Positions 1 through 6,935 of a DNA stretch of 9,365 nucleotides are shown piece by piece. Made by a program: the position numbers and the translations under genes. Source of the DNA: Thermoprotei archaeon (lineage in GTDB: Archaea > Thermoproteota > Methanomethylicia > Nezhaarchaeales > WYZ-LMO8); contig QMSF01000019.1 of NCBI GenBank assembly GCA_003649565.1, positions 1 to 9,365 on the forward strand, read 5' to 3'. Every line of letters begins with the position of its first letter. Positions within the stretch are counted from its first letter, which is position 1. The notes below the pieces were generated by a model. That model saw only the letters and a program-made list of their open reading frames with translations, made no database searches and was not told the origin of the DNA.

Positions 1-959
1 AAGGAAGAGGATTAGGAAATAAGTTCTTAGATGAAATGCGCAATGCTGATGGGATAATACTTGTTGTTGATGCCTCCGGATCAACAGATAGTGAGGGTAG
101 ACCTTGCCCGCCTGGAACTCATGATCCTATATCTGATGTTGAAATGATAGAGGAAGAGGTTGTGTTATGGGTTTTAGGAATGCTCAAAAAGGATTGGGCT
201 AAGATTGTGAGGGTTGTAGAACATGGTAAATCGAGAAGCGATGAAGTATTAGCATCTCGATTAAGCGGATTAAAGATTTCAATTAAACACATTAGGAAAG
301 CTCTTGAAGATTTAGATTTTACAAACAAAAAGCTTGGGAATTGGAATGAAGAGGATATGAAAAGATTTGTTAAGAGGCTCCTCAAGATAGCAAAGCCCTA
401 CATCATTGCTGCTAATAAATCCGATATGCCTGAAAGCATTGAGAATATTAAAAGACTTAAGGAAAAGTATGGTGATGAAAACGTCGTAGCATGTAGCGCT
501 GAAGCTGAACTAGCTTTAAGAAAAGCAGCTGAAAAAGGTTTAATTGAGTATACCCCTGGTGATGGTTTATTTAAAATATTAGATGAAAAGAAATTGACAA
601 GCCAACAGATCAAAGCCTTGGAAACAATAAAACAGCGCGTTCTAGACGTTTGGGGATCCACGGGAGTTCAAGAAGTATTAAATAGAATGTACTTTAGAAA
701 ACTCGAAGTAATTCCAGTCTATCCTGTTGCAAATCCAAATGATTTAACTGATGGAGAGGGAAATGTGCTTCCAGATGTATATCTTATTCCACGTGGAACA
801 ACAGCCAGAGAACTAGCTTACATGATACATACGGAGTTGGGCGACAGCTTCATTTACGCCATTGATGTAAGGAAAAAGACTAGGCTTGGAGAGGATACCG
901 TTTTAAATGAGAATGACGTAGTATCTATTGTAGCTGCTAAGAAAGTGAAGAGGAAATAG
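1..959 (+). CDS. YchF-like Obg-family GTPase with C-terminal TGS domain (5' truncated by window edge)
   Basis: This is a translation-associated P-loop GTPase of the archaeal/eukaryal YchF-like branch of the Obg family (COG0012 type). The reading frame is open to the window edge: from base 3 it reads GRGLGNKFLDEMRNADG, the segment following the switch II/G3 motif of this family, so the first ATG at 36 is internal and the P-loop lies outside. Visible parts are VVDASGST after G3, the inserted helical domain, the G4 motif NKSD (bases 414-425), a G5-like CSAEAE, and a C-terminal TGS domain ending near IPRGTTARELAYMIH and VLNENDVVSIV. NKSD predicts guanine specificity; bacterial YchF has a different G4 and prefers ATP (family knowledge). 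The gene ends one base before the DUF2095 start, so the two are probably co-transcribed. Family assignment is firm; the exact cellular role of this branch is not well defined. Confidence 0.93.
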   Translation, partial: GRGLGNKFLDEMRNADGIILVVDASGSTDSEGRPCPPGTHDPISDVEMIEEEVVLWVLGMLKKDWAKIVRVVEHGKSRSDEVLASRLSGLKISIKHIRKALEDLDFTNKKLGNWNEEDMKRFVKRLLKIAKPYIIAANKSDMPESIENIKRLKEKYGDENVVACSAEAELALRKAAEKGLIEYTPGDGLFKILDEKKLTSQQIKALETIKQRVLDVWGSTGVQEVLNRMYFRKLEVIPVYPVANPNDLTDGEGNVLPDVYLIPRGTTARELAYMIHTELGDSFIYAIDVRKKTRLGEDTVLNENDVVSIVAAKKVKRK

Positions 960-960
960 T

Positions 961-1323
961 ATGATCGAAATGGATATTGAAACGCTAAGAAGGAAATACC
1001 CTAATCTAGCTAGGGAGCTCGAAGAGAAAGCAATGTGCATTGAAGTTAGAGGATCGAGAACAAGTGATGAAGATTTTCAAGTCGGAATGCCGGATGCTGT
1101 TGATTATATAAGGCGATGTAAAAGCGTCCAAGAAGCTGAAGAAGTCATAAGTTATCTTGAGAGAACAAAACAAATCTCAAAGTTTAAGGCATCGGAATTA
1201 AGAGAGCAGCTTTATTCTCAAGGACTTGAAAGCTTTGGTTCACACAAAGAGTTCGGTTACTACATGAAGAAATACTATATGAAGAAAAAAGAGAAATCCA
1301 CTTCGCATCTTAGCAACGCTTAA
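961..1323 (+). CDS. DUF2095 family protein, archaeal, function unknown
   Basis: This encodes a 120-residue soluble, charged, mostly helical protein. I recognise it as a DUF2095-like archaeal family from the N-terminal RRKYPNLARELEEKA, the middle DAVDYIRRCKSVQEAEEVI and the C-terminal half, where LYSQGLESFGSHKEFGYY is typical. There are no membrane segments, no signal peptide and no catalytic motif that I can name. The start at 961 is one base after the ychF-like stop, with an AAGAGGA Shine-Dalgarno-like stretch inside the end of the upstream gene; a second in-frame ATG lies at 970. The tight junction suggests translational coupling to the GTPase and possibly a related job around translation, which is inference. 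The C-terminus is lysine-rich (KKYYMKKKEK), compatible with nucleic-acid contact but not proof of it. Confidence 0.75.
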   Translation: MIEMDIETLRRKYPNLARELEEKAMCIEVRGSRTSDEDFQVGMPDAVDYIRRCKSVQEAEEVISYLERTKQISKFKASELREQLYSQGLESFGSHKEFGYYMKKYYMKKKEKSTSHLSNA

Positions 1324-1327
1324 ATTT
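1314..1327 (+). promoter_or_regulatory. Possible TATA element upstream of ppsA
   Basis: A CGCTTAAATTTC stretch overlaps the end of the DUF2095 gene about 55-60 bases before the ppsA ATG. It resembles a weak archaeal TATA box and would place a start of transcription near 1348 with a leader of about 30 bases. The match is modest, and ppsA may instead be read through from the two genes upstream. Confidence 0.3.
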
Positions 1328-1370
1328 CGATGATTTCTGTGAATAAAGTAACTAGCTTTAACTCTAGGTT

Positions 1371-1376
1371 AGGTGG
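1371..1376 (+). promoter_or_regulatory. Ribosome binding site deciding the ppsA start
   Basis: AGGTGG lies five bases before the ATG at 1382. The in-frame GTG at 1373 falls inside this motif, so the ATG is the better start although the GTG opens a slightly longer frame. Confidence 0.6.
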
Positions 1377-1381
1377 GGGAG

Positions 1382-3778
1382 ATGAAGGACAAAGCCTACG
1401 TATTATGGTTTGAAGAAATAGACAAAAATGATCTGCCATTAGTTGGCGGTAAAAGTGCTAATCTTGGAGAACTTACAAAGGCAGGTATACCGGTCCCCCC
1501 AGGATTTGCCGTAACCTCTTATGCTTATAAGGAGTTTATAGAGAAGACTGGGTTAAAAGAAAGGATAAATGAGTTATTAAAAGAGGTTGCAGGAAGTAAT
1601 AAGCCTCAATTATTTGAAGAAATTAGCGCAAAGATAAGAAAGCTCATTGAAGAAAGCGATATGCCTGAAGACATAGCAATTGCCATTAAGGAGAACTACA
1701 GGAAATTATGCAAAAAGGTAGGAATAGAAAAAGTCTCAGTAGCTGTTCGAAGCTCGGCTACAGCTGAAGATCTGCCCGGTGCGAGCTTTGCGGGACAACA
1801 AGAGACATATCTTAATGTTGAAGGTGAAGGTGACGTTTTATTAAAAGTAAAGAAATGTTGGTCATCTCTTTTCACTCCGCGAGCAATATTTTATCGCCAA
1901 GAGAAAGGTATAGCGCATGATAAGGTTCTTATGAGCGTTATTGTACAGAAGATGGTAAATGCAAAGGCAGCAGGTGTGATGTTTACAATTCATCCTGTTA
2001 CAGGAGAGGAGGACAAAATAGTTATTGAGGGTAGCTGGGGTTTAGGAGAAGCTGTTGTAAGCGGTTCTATAACACCTGACGTTTATGTTGTTGATAAGAG
2101 GACTCTTGAAGTAATAGATAAAAAGATAGCTGACAAGTCGTTTGAACTTATAAGAGATCCCTTAACAGGAGAAACCATTAAGAGAGAAGTTCCTGCTGAA
2201 AGAAGAAACATCCCCTGTTTAAGTGACGAGGAGATTAGAAAATTAGCTGAATTAGCCATTAAGATAGAACAACACTATAAATATCCTCAAGATATAGAAT
2301 GGGCTATTGATCGCGACTTAAAGTTCCCTGACAATATTTTTATAGTTCAATCAAGACCTGAAACAGTCTGGTCATTAAAAGAGAAGAAAGCTCCTGAAAA
2401 AGTCGAGGCAACAGTGGAAAGAAAGATCGTCGTTAAAGGGCTACCTGCAAGCCCTGGTATTTGGGCTGGTAAAGCCAAAGTTGTTAAAAGCGTTGAAGAA
2501 GCTTCTAAGTTAATCGAGAAAGGTGATATATTGGTCACAGTGATGACTAATCCTGATTGGGTTCCATACATGAGGCTTGCAGGTGCAATAGTTACAGATG
2601 AAGGTGGCATAACGTGTCATGCAGCTATTGTAAGTCGTGAACTAGGGATTCCGGCAATAGTTGGTACTGGCAATGCAACTAAGGTTTTGGAGACTGGTAA
2701 AGAGTATACTGTTGATGCCACAACAGGAGTCGTATATGAAGGAAGAATAGAGGAACTAGCTGAGCGAAAAGTAGAAGAGAAACCTAAAATTGTTGGCGCA
2801 CCAGCGGTTGCGCCCGAGTATATAATACCTACTGGAACGAAAATCTACATGAATTTAGGTGTGCCCGAGAAAATATCAGAATACGCAAATCTCCCATTTG
2901 ATGGTATAGGTTTAATGCGTATAGAGTTCATAATGACAGCTCACATAGGAGAGCATCCTCTATACCTGATAGAGAAGGGAGAGGAGAATAAGTTCATTGA
3001 GAAGTTAGCTGAAGGAATAGCCACAGTAGCAAGACAAATCCAGCCTAGACCTGTCGTCGTTCGATTTAGCGACTTTAAGACTAATGAATATAGGGACTTA
3101 AAGGGCGGTGAGAAATATGAGCCTGATGAACGCAACCCAATGCTAGGCTATCGTGGTGTATCACGATACATAAGTCCTCAATACGAGAAAGCTTTCAGAC
3201 TGGAGTGCAGGGCAATTAAGAAAGTTAGAGACGAATGGGGCTTAAAGAACGTATGGGTCATGCTACCCTTCGTGAGAACCACATGGGAATTGGAGAGAGC
3301 CTTGCAAATCATGAAAGAAGAGGGGCTTGAGAGAGGAAGAGATTTCAAAGTATGGGCTATGGCCGAAGTACCCAGCATAGTGCTTTTAGCTGACGAATTC
3401 TGCAAGTACGTTGATGGATTCAGCATAGGTAGTAACGATTTAACGCAACTGGTACTTGGAGTTGATAGGGATTCTGAGATTCTACCAAAACTCGATCCAC
3501 GCTACTTCGATGAAAGAGATCCAGCTGTCTTAAGAGCTATAAGTCACCTAATTAAGGTCGCTCATAAGCATGGTGTAACCGTTAGCATATGTGGTCAAGG
3601 GCCGTCATATTTAGAGGACTTCGTAGAGTGGCTTGTAAGACAAGGCATCGATAGCATATCCGTTAACCCTGACGCTGTAATAAGAGTGCGCAAGCTCGTT
3701 GCACAAATCGAAAGAAAGATTATGCTTGAAAGTCTAGCAGAAATGAAAAGGAGACTAAAGAGAAAAAAGAGGTTATGA
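1382..3778 (+). CDS. ppsA: Phosphoenolpyruvate synthase (pyruvate, water dikinase)
   Basis: This enzyme converts pyruvate, ATP and water to PEP, AMP and phosphate in the cytoplasm, the entry step of gluconeogenesis. All three domains are present. The N-terminal ATP-grasp domain (about residues 10-345) contains [12 protein letters not shown] and [19 protein letters not shown] from about residue 121. The swivelling phosphohistidine domain (about 375-455) contains [13 protein letters not shown] with the phosphorylated His at 413. The PEP-binding barrel (about 480-775) contains [15 protein letters not shown] at 679 and SICGQGPS with the catalytic Cys at 737. Length, 798 residues, is normal. The ATG at 1382 is preferred over the GTG at 1373 because the ribosome binding site overlaps the latter. 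The last ~20 residues form a very basic helix ([11 protein letters not shown]) beyond the barrel, possibly lineage-specific. No intein or frameshift is visible. Its neighbours do not suggest a sugar pathway operon. Confidence 0.97.
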   Translation: MKDKAYVLWFEEIDKNDLPLVGGKSANLGELTKAGIPVPPGFAVTSYAYKEFIEKTGLKERINELLKEVAGSNKPQLFEEISAKIRKLIEESDMPEDIAIAIKENYRKLCKKVGIEKVSVAVRSSATAEDLPGASFAGQQETYLNVEGEGDVLLKVKKCWSSLFTPRAIFYRQEKGIAHDKVLMSVIVQKMVNAKAAGVMFTIHPVTGEEDKIVIEGSWGLGEAVVSGSITPDVYVVDKRTLEVIDKKIADKSFELIRDPLTGETIKREVPAERRNIPCLSDEEIRKLAELAIKIEQHYKYPQDIEWAIDRDLKFPDNIFIVQSRPETVWSLKEKKAPEKVEATVERKIVVKGLPASPGIWAGKAKVVKSVEEASKLIEKGDILVTVMTNPDWVPYMRLAGAIVTDEGGITCHAAIVSRELGIPAIVGTGNATKVLETGKEYTVDATTGVVYEGRIEELAERKVEEKPKIVGAPAVAPEYIIPTGTKIYMNLGVPEKISEYANLPFDGIGLMRIEFIMTAHIGEHPLYLIEKGEENKFIEKLAEGIATVARQIQPRPVVVRFSDFKTNEYRDLKGGEKYEPDERNPMLGYRGVSRYISPQYEKAFRLECRAIKKVRDEWGLKNVWVMLPFVRTTWELERALQIMKEEGLERGRDFKVWAMAEVPSIVLLADEFCKYVDGFSIGSNDLTQLVLGVDRDSEILPKLDPRYFDERDPAVLRAISHLIKVAHKHGVTVSICGQGPSYLEDFVEWLVRQGIDSISVNPDAVIRVRKLVAQIERKIMLESLAEMKRRLKRKKRL

Positions 3779-3800
3779 TATTATCCTCCCTGAAACTCCA

Positions 3801-4661
3801 TTAACTATCTATTATTGAAGCCATTTTCTCTTTATATTGCACTTCAAAGTAGTAGAAGGGCATATAAATTAACGCAAGCCTCGTTATTTCAAAGCCATTT
3901 TCCGCTATCTTCTTATAATTTGATGGTTGAGCTAGAACTTTTGCTTTTAGACTTTCTACGACTTTGTCTTTACTTACTGCTGGAGGATCAGGGCTTATAA
4001 CGTAAATGCCTGACGCCTTCTCTTGGTACTTTTTTATCTCGTCAAGCGACTCGGCCTTTTTAACAGATCCATAAAATCTTCAATTCCCGTCACGCCATTT
4101 ATGTAGGAATAACCTTCGTTATGAATGGCTGCTAGTCTATTGCCCCTTTTAGCTGGAAGAAGTTGTATTGCTGCTGGGCAGAAGGTCTTACCGCGGTGGG
4201 TATTGGTATTTTCTTTAAGAAGCCTAATTTGCTTTTTTCTTCTCGGGCTGTACTGGCGGTTGTTGCTGCTGTGGTTGAGCTTGCACAACATTTCGTACTT
4301 TCTTTACCTTCAAGATATACCGCTAGTGCATCAGGGTTTACTTGTACTGTGTATTCTGCTTCTCTTAAGAAGGCAGAAGTAGAAGCCCGTAACTATCCAG
4401 TAAGGTCTTACTTCAAGTCTTGCTGACATCACCTGAACTTCATGAGGAGCTGGCTTTTTGAATAAAGCACTAAAAGCTTAGTTTTATTTGTTTCACATAC
4501 TTAAAAAGCTGTGGAGTATGGAATTGGTTCAAAGTAACCCAACTTCTCTTTTATGGTTGTTAAATCCCAACCGCTACCCCATTTAGACTCTTCGGATGCT
4601 AGTATTTTTCTCAAAGTCAGCTTCAGTGAGAGACGCGTATTTTTTATAGTTCTTGGCTCAT
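3801..4661 (-). pseudogene. Decayed gene for an unrecognised ~285-residue protein, broken by about eight single-base indels
   Basis: Read from an ATG at 4661 (MSQE...) to a TAA at 3803-3801, the minus strand gives consecutive protein-like segments in changing frames: YKKYASLTEADFEK, SKWGSGWDLTTIKEKLGYFE, LFKKPAPHEVQVMSARLEV, RPYWIVTGFY, AFLREAEYTVQVNPDALAVY, a linker QAQPQQQQPPVQPEKKK, NEGYSYINGVTGIEDF, then a 92-codon end segment with ASGIYVISPDPPAVSKDKVV and RLALIYMPFYYFEVQYKEK. Junctions are near 4649, 4605-4609 (A5), 4503-4507 (T5), 4472-4475 (T4), 4377, 4307 (GG), 4233-4238 (A6) and 4073-4076 (T4). Seven read as +1 and one as -1, so start and stop share a frame; the 4140-4240 stretch can also be joined by two deletions instead of one insertion. 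No nonsense substitution is needed. The end segment lacks an ATG, GTG or TTG near its beginning and cannot be an independent gene. I do not recognise the family. A sequencing artefact is possible, but both neighbours are intact. Confidence 0.75.
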
Positions 4662-4748
4662 GTTTTCACTAACAAGAGAACATGATAATTTGATAACAAT
4701 AAGGGTAAATTAAGCTTTATTAAGAGGTCTTATGTTAAGAAGGCATTC

Positions 4749-4758
4749 CTTACGTAAG
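4749..4758. promoter_or_regulatory. Perfect 10-bp palindrome just upstream of a TATA box
   Basis: CTTACGTAAG is a perfect palindrome ending about five bases before the TATA-like element of the zinc-ribbon gene, next to where the BRE would lie. A dimeric DNA-binding regulator could bind here. The location makes this plausible; the sequence alone does not prove it. Confidence 0.4.
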
Positions 4759-4763
4759 ATCAC

Positions 4764-4774
4764 AATATTTATTA
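4764..4774 (+). promoter_or_regulatory. TATA box of the zinc-ribbon gene
   Basis: AATATTTATTA lies with its centre about 33 bases before the GTG at 4802. With the usual archaeal spacing, transcription would start near 4795-4800, giving a leaderless or almost leaderless mRNA. That fits the lack of a separate Shine-Dalgarno sequence before this gene. Confidence 0.55.
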
Positions 4775-4793
4775 GCTACTTTCAGAAAGTAGC
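4775..4793. promoter_or_regulatory. 8+8-bp inverted repeat with 3-base spacer, operator or leader hairpin
   Basis: GCTACTTT-CAG-AAAGTAGC is a perfect inverted repeat lying directly between the TATA box and the GTG start. If transcription starts near 4795, this is the typical place for an archaeal repressor to block the polymerase. If it starts upstream, the RNA would form a hairpin just before the start codon. It is not followed by a T run, so it is not an obvious terminator. Confidence 0.55.
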
Positions 4794-4801
4794 ATGTTAA
4801 G

Positions 4802-5050
4802 GTGGTTGGAACGTCCACTAAAAGAAAAAAGTATGAAGGACTTAATGTTTCAAACCATAGACATTGCATAATTTGTGGTAGTGTTGTCCCACCAGAAAGA
4901 GATCCACCTGTATGCGAGGGCTTATGTGAAGAAGAGCTTGCCAAGAGGCAGAAGCGCTCTAGAATGTTCAACATCGTGTGGTTAATTATGATATTTGGGC
5001 TTATAGCACTATTAATGTATAGCTTCTTCAGTGTGCCTATGCCGCCTTAA
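4802..5050 (+). CDS. Small membrane-anchored zinc-ribbon protein (DUF2116-like)
   Basis: This encodes an 82-residue protein. An N-terminal basic stretch is followed by HRHCIICGSVVPP and a second cysteine pair, CEGLC (Cys 22, 25, 38 and 42), which look like a four-cysteine zinc ribbon. A charged stretch (EEELAKRQKRSR) then leads to one C-terminal membrane helix, about residues 56-78 (FNIVWLIMIFGLIALLMY). This order is typical of archaeal DUF2116 proteins, whose role is unknown. The positive residues before the helix suggest that the zinc ribbon stays in the cytoplasm. The GTG at 4802 is the only start codon between the upstream in-frame TAG (4790-4792) and the first cysteine, so the start is well fixed. 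The gene is convergent with rpl10e, 24 bases apart, and has its own promoter with operator-like repeats. Confidence 0.8.
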   Translation: MVGTSTKRKKYEGLNVSNHRHCIICGSVVPPERDPPVCEGLCEEELAKRQKRSRMFNIVWLIMIFGLIALLMYSFFSVPMPP

Positions 5051-5074
5051 CTTTAAACTCATTGCTCTCCAGCT

Positions 5075-5584
5075 TTACCGGCTATTTACTATAACTCTTA
5101 TTTCGCAGGGCATTGGAAGCTTAGATGCAGCTCTTCGAGCAGCTTCTTTTGCTACATCTAGTTTATCTAATGGTACTTTTATCGTCGCAATAACGTCTCC
5201 TGCTTTGACCCTTGCAGCTGTGCCCACAGGATCCCCAAAAGCTAATCGCATGCCATCCTGAAGCCTATCGGCACCGGCAAAGGCCATCATCTTGTTCTCT
5301 CTCAGGACGTGATGCGGATAAGGATGTATCCTGAAGAAGAAGTTGTTTTCTCCAAGATTTGAAGACAAGTACTTACTGCAAATAACTCTCATCGCCTCAA
5401 GCGCATTATGTCTTATTTGTGCGTGCTCTTTTGCAACTAGCTGCACTGTTAAGGGAAAGTCAGCTTTGATGTTCCCCATTGTGAACTTAACTATTTTAGG
5501 CTGTGGAATACCGTGTATGTACTCCTTTCTCGTATAGGCTGGCCCTTTCACCATTCTATAGCAATGTGCTGGCCTTAGAGGCAT
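5075..5584 (-). CDS. rpl10e: 50S ribosomal protein L10e (uL16 family)
   Basis: This is the archaeal/eukaryal form of the large-subunit protein uL16, which sits near the A-site tRNA and the central protuberance. The 169 residues begin MPLRPAHCYR and contain the family signatures YTRKEYIHGIPQPKI, HAQIRHNALEAMRVI, NFFFRIHPYPHHVLRENK, AGADRLQDGMRLAFGDPVG and TAARVKAGDVI. Length is normal. The ATG at 5584 is chosen because GAGGTG lies six bases upstream; an in-frame GTG at 5593-5591 is part of that ribosome binding site. The gene is last in the minus-strand translation cluster, 39 bases after trmJ, and probably belongs to the same transcript, since I see only a weak A-rich element in the gap. It converges on the zinc-ribbon gene. 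Confidence 0.96.
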   Translation of the reverse strand: MPLRPAHCYRMVKGPAYTRKEYIHGIPQPKIVKFTMGNIKADFPLTVQLVAKEHAQIRHNALEAMRVICSKYLSSNLGENNFFFRIHPYPHHVLRENKMMAFAGADRLQDGMRLAFGDPVGTAARVKAGDVIATIKVPLDKLDVAKEAARRAASKLPMPCEIRVIVNSR

Positions 5585-5590
5585 AGATTG

Positions 5591-5596
5591 CACCTC
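5591..5596 (-). promoter_or_regulatory. Ribosome binding site of rpl10e
   Basis: GAGGTG on the minus strand with a six-base spacer to ATG 5584. It contains the competing in-frame GTG and therefore argues for the ATG. Confidence 0.65.
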
Positions 5597-5623
5597 TTTC
5601 CCCTATACAAGCGAGGATACCTT

Positions 5624-6334
5624 TTAGCTTTTCTCAGGAGAATTATTTTTTAATCTTAGATGCACTCTGTGGAGAAAGGCAAGCAACATATGCATTTCTT
5701 TCCTTGAAATAAGAGACTTGCCTAACAACCTTTTGAAGACCAAACATGCCTTTCCCCTCTTTTCTTGAGGAAATTCTATTAGATTCAAAATCTCCATAAA
5801 GTAATTTAATGCCACATCACGTAGCCTTTCGCTTGCTAATCTTATTTTGGGCTTTATGCGCATCTTCGATAGCTCGTATAGTATAATTGCTATCGCATGA
5901 GTAACGTTCATTACCGGATACTCGTCGCTCGCTGGTATGTTCACTACGATGTCACATAGGGAGAGCTCCTCATTCGTTAAGCCTATGTCTTCACGACCAA
6001 AAAGTAATGCTACTTTTCCTTTATATTTTAAGATTTCATGTAAATGCCAAGGTGGCACAACAGTTCTTAAGACATTTCTTGGTCCAGCTAATTTGCCTGT
6101 AGTGCCTATCTTTAAGTCAAATCCCTTTATCGCCTCTTCAATATTGTTTACAATTGACAACGAATCTAAAATGTCTACAGCCTTTACGGCAAACATTCTA
6201 GCTACGTCTGAAATGGGAGTACGAGGTCTCACAATACATAGATCCTTAAATCCAAAATTCTTCATGACCCTGCATGTTAAACCTATATTTATTTCATATA
6301 ATGGCTCCACTAGAACTACTCTAATATGAGGCAT
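5624..6334 (-). CDS. trmJ: SPOUT tRNA ribose 2'-O-methyltransferase, TrmJ type
   Basis: This is an S-adenosylmethionine-dependent methylase predicted to methylate the 2'-OH at tRNA position 32. The 236 residues show the three motifs of SpoU-class SPOUT enzymes. Motif 1 is VEPLYEINIGLTCRVMKNFG (about 9-28, with Asn16 and Arg22). Motif 2 is ALLFGREDIGLTNEEL (109-124). Motif 3 is NIPASDEYPVMNVTHAIAI (132-150, with Asn143), which forms the knotted cofactor site. A helical C-terminal extension follows, as in TrmJ, and is somewhat short. The ATG at 6334 overlaps the end of hemK2 by 14 bases and has GTGGAGG (6344-6350) inside hemK2 at a nine-base distance, so translation is probably coupled. Related SpoU enzymes act on other 2'-OH positions; the TrmJ call rests on the overall match and archaeal context. 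Confidence 0.88.
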   Translation of the reverse strand: MPHIRVVLVEPLYEINIGLTCRVMKNFGFKDLCIVRPRTPISDVARMFAVKAVDILDSLSIVNNIEEAIKGFDLKIGTTGKLAGPRNVLRTVVPPWHLHEILKYKGKVALLFGREDIGLTNEELSLCDIVVNIPASDEYPVMNVTHAIAIILYELSKMRIKPKIRLASERLRDVALNYFMEILNLIEFPQEKRGKACLVFKRLLGKSLISRKEMHMLLAFLHRVHLRLKNNSPEKS

Positions 6335-6923
6335 TTCTTCTAGCCTCCACTAAGAAGAGCTCTTCAAACCAAAATCTCTTCTTGGCTATAACGCTGACCT
6401 TAAAGCCCATTGATGTAAGATTGGAAATTAAGGTGTCATACTTTGAAAGCGACGAAGCTATGAAGTACAGTCTCCCGTTTTCCGCTAATAATTCATCAAT
6501 GTTTTTAATTACTCGTAGTGTTAACGATATACCATTCGGCCCTCCATTCCACAAGGGTTCGTCAATGCCTGGATTGCCTGTTGATGGTAAGTAAGGAGGG
6601 TTCATCACTATAACATCGAATTCACAGCGATGTCTAAACGATAAGATGGTATCAGCACATACAAATTGAACTCTCTCTAGGACATTGTTTATCTTTGCAT
6701 TAAGCAGAGCATTGCGAACTGCTTTTTTACTAATATCTACTCCTATGACGTAGCAGCCATCAAGTGCATATTTTATCGCAAGTATACCTGTGCCTGTTCC
6801 AATATCGAGCACAAATTCCTTGCCATTAAGCTTTACGTTGTCTAGTACTAGAAAAGTATCATCTGAAGGGGGATATACGCCATTCCAGACATAGATTATC
6901 ATATCGTCAAAATGCAGCTTCAC
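6321..6923 (-). CDS. HemK2/Mtq2-type protein glutamine methyltransferase (release factor aRF1 as likely target)
   Basis: This is a class I SAM-dependent methylase. Residues 17-22 (YPPSDD) are the N-terminal motif of the archaeal/eukaryal HemK2 group. Residues 40-46 (DIGTGTG) are the SAM-binding loop, Asp63 is the acidic ribose-binding residue, and NPPY (108-111) is the catalytic motif that binds the target amide. WNGGPNG (125-131) is also typical of the group. In eukaryotes and haloarchaea such enzymes, with the small partner Trm112, methylate the GGQ glutamine of the class 1 release factor (family knowledge); no Trm112 gene lies in this window. The start is GTG at 6923 with GGTGAGG five bases upstream; the overlapping ATG is out of frame and runs into TGA at once. 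The gene lies 12 bases after ksgA and overlaps trmJ by 14 bases. Length, 200 residues, is normal. Confidence 0.88.
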   Translation of the reverse strand: MKLHFDDMIIYVWNGVYPPSDDTFLVLDNVKLNGKEFVLDIGTGTGILAIKYALDGCYVIGVDISKKAVRNALLNAKINNVLERVQFVCADTILSFRHRCEFDVIVMNPPYLPSTGNPGIDEPLWNGGPNGISLTLRVIKNIDELLAENGRLYFIASSLSKYDTLISNLTSMGFKVSVIAKKRFWFEELFLVEARRNASY

Positions 6924-6928
6924 ATTAT

Positions 6929-6935
6929 CCTCACC
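6929..6935 (-). promoter_or_regulatory. Ribosome binding site fixing the GTG start of hemK2
   Basis: GGTGAGG sits between the ksgA stop and the GTG at 6923, with a five-base spacer. It supports a non-ATG start here. Confidence 0.65.

Larger units (their letters stand above)
4662..4801. other. Intergenic promoter region between the decayed gene and the zinc-ribbon gene
   Basis: These 140 bases hold the presumed old promoter of the minus-strand decayed gene (an A/T-rich ATAAAGCTTAATTTA on the minus strand around 4705-4720) and, on the plus strand, the palindrome, TATA box and inverted repeat listed separately. No RNA gene is apparent. Confidence 0.45.

Noticed and set aside
1373..1381. GTG start for ppsA at 1373
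   Set aside because: The GTG lies inside the likely ribosome binding site, and the family usually begins close to the KAYVLWFEE segment, which fits ATG 1382.
4034..4291. Minus-strand 85-codon open frame as an independent small gene
   Set aside because: It is one frame segment of the decayed gene; its last ~13 codons run out of frame past the T-run junction at 4073-4076, beyond which the neighbouring frame continues the protein.
3815..4426. Plus-strand open frames of 60-90 codons in the ppsA to zinc-ribbon gap
   Set aside because: They lie antisense to the decayed minus-strand gene. Their Leu/Val-rich, membrane-like look comes from reading the complement of Gln/Lys-rich codons, and they have no ribosome binding sites.
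4658..4685. 7-bp inverted repeat TCATGTT/AACATGA around the start of the decayed gene
   Set aside because: It is short, with a 14-base spacer in A/T-rich sequence, and is not placed at a recognisable promoter element; it could easily be chance.
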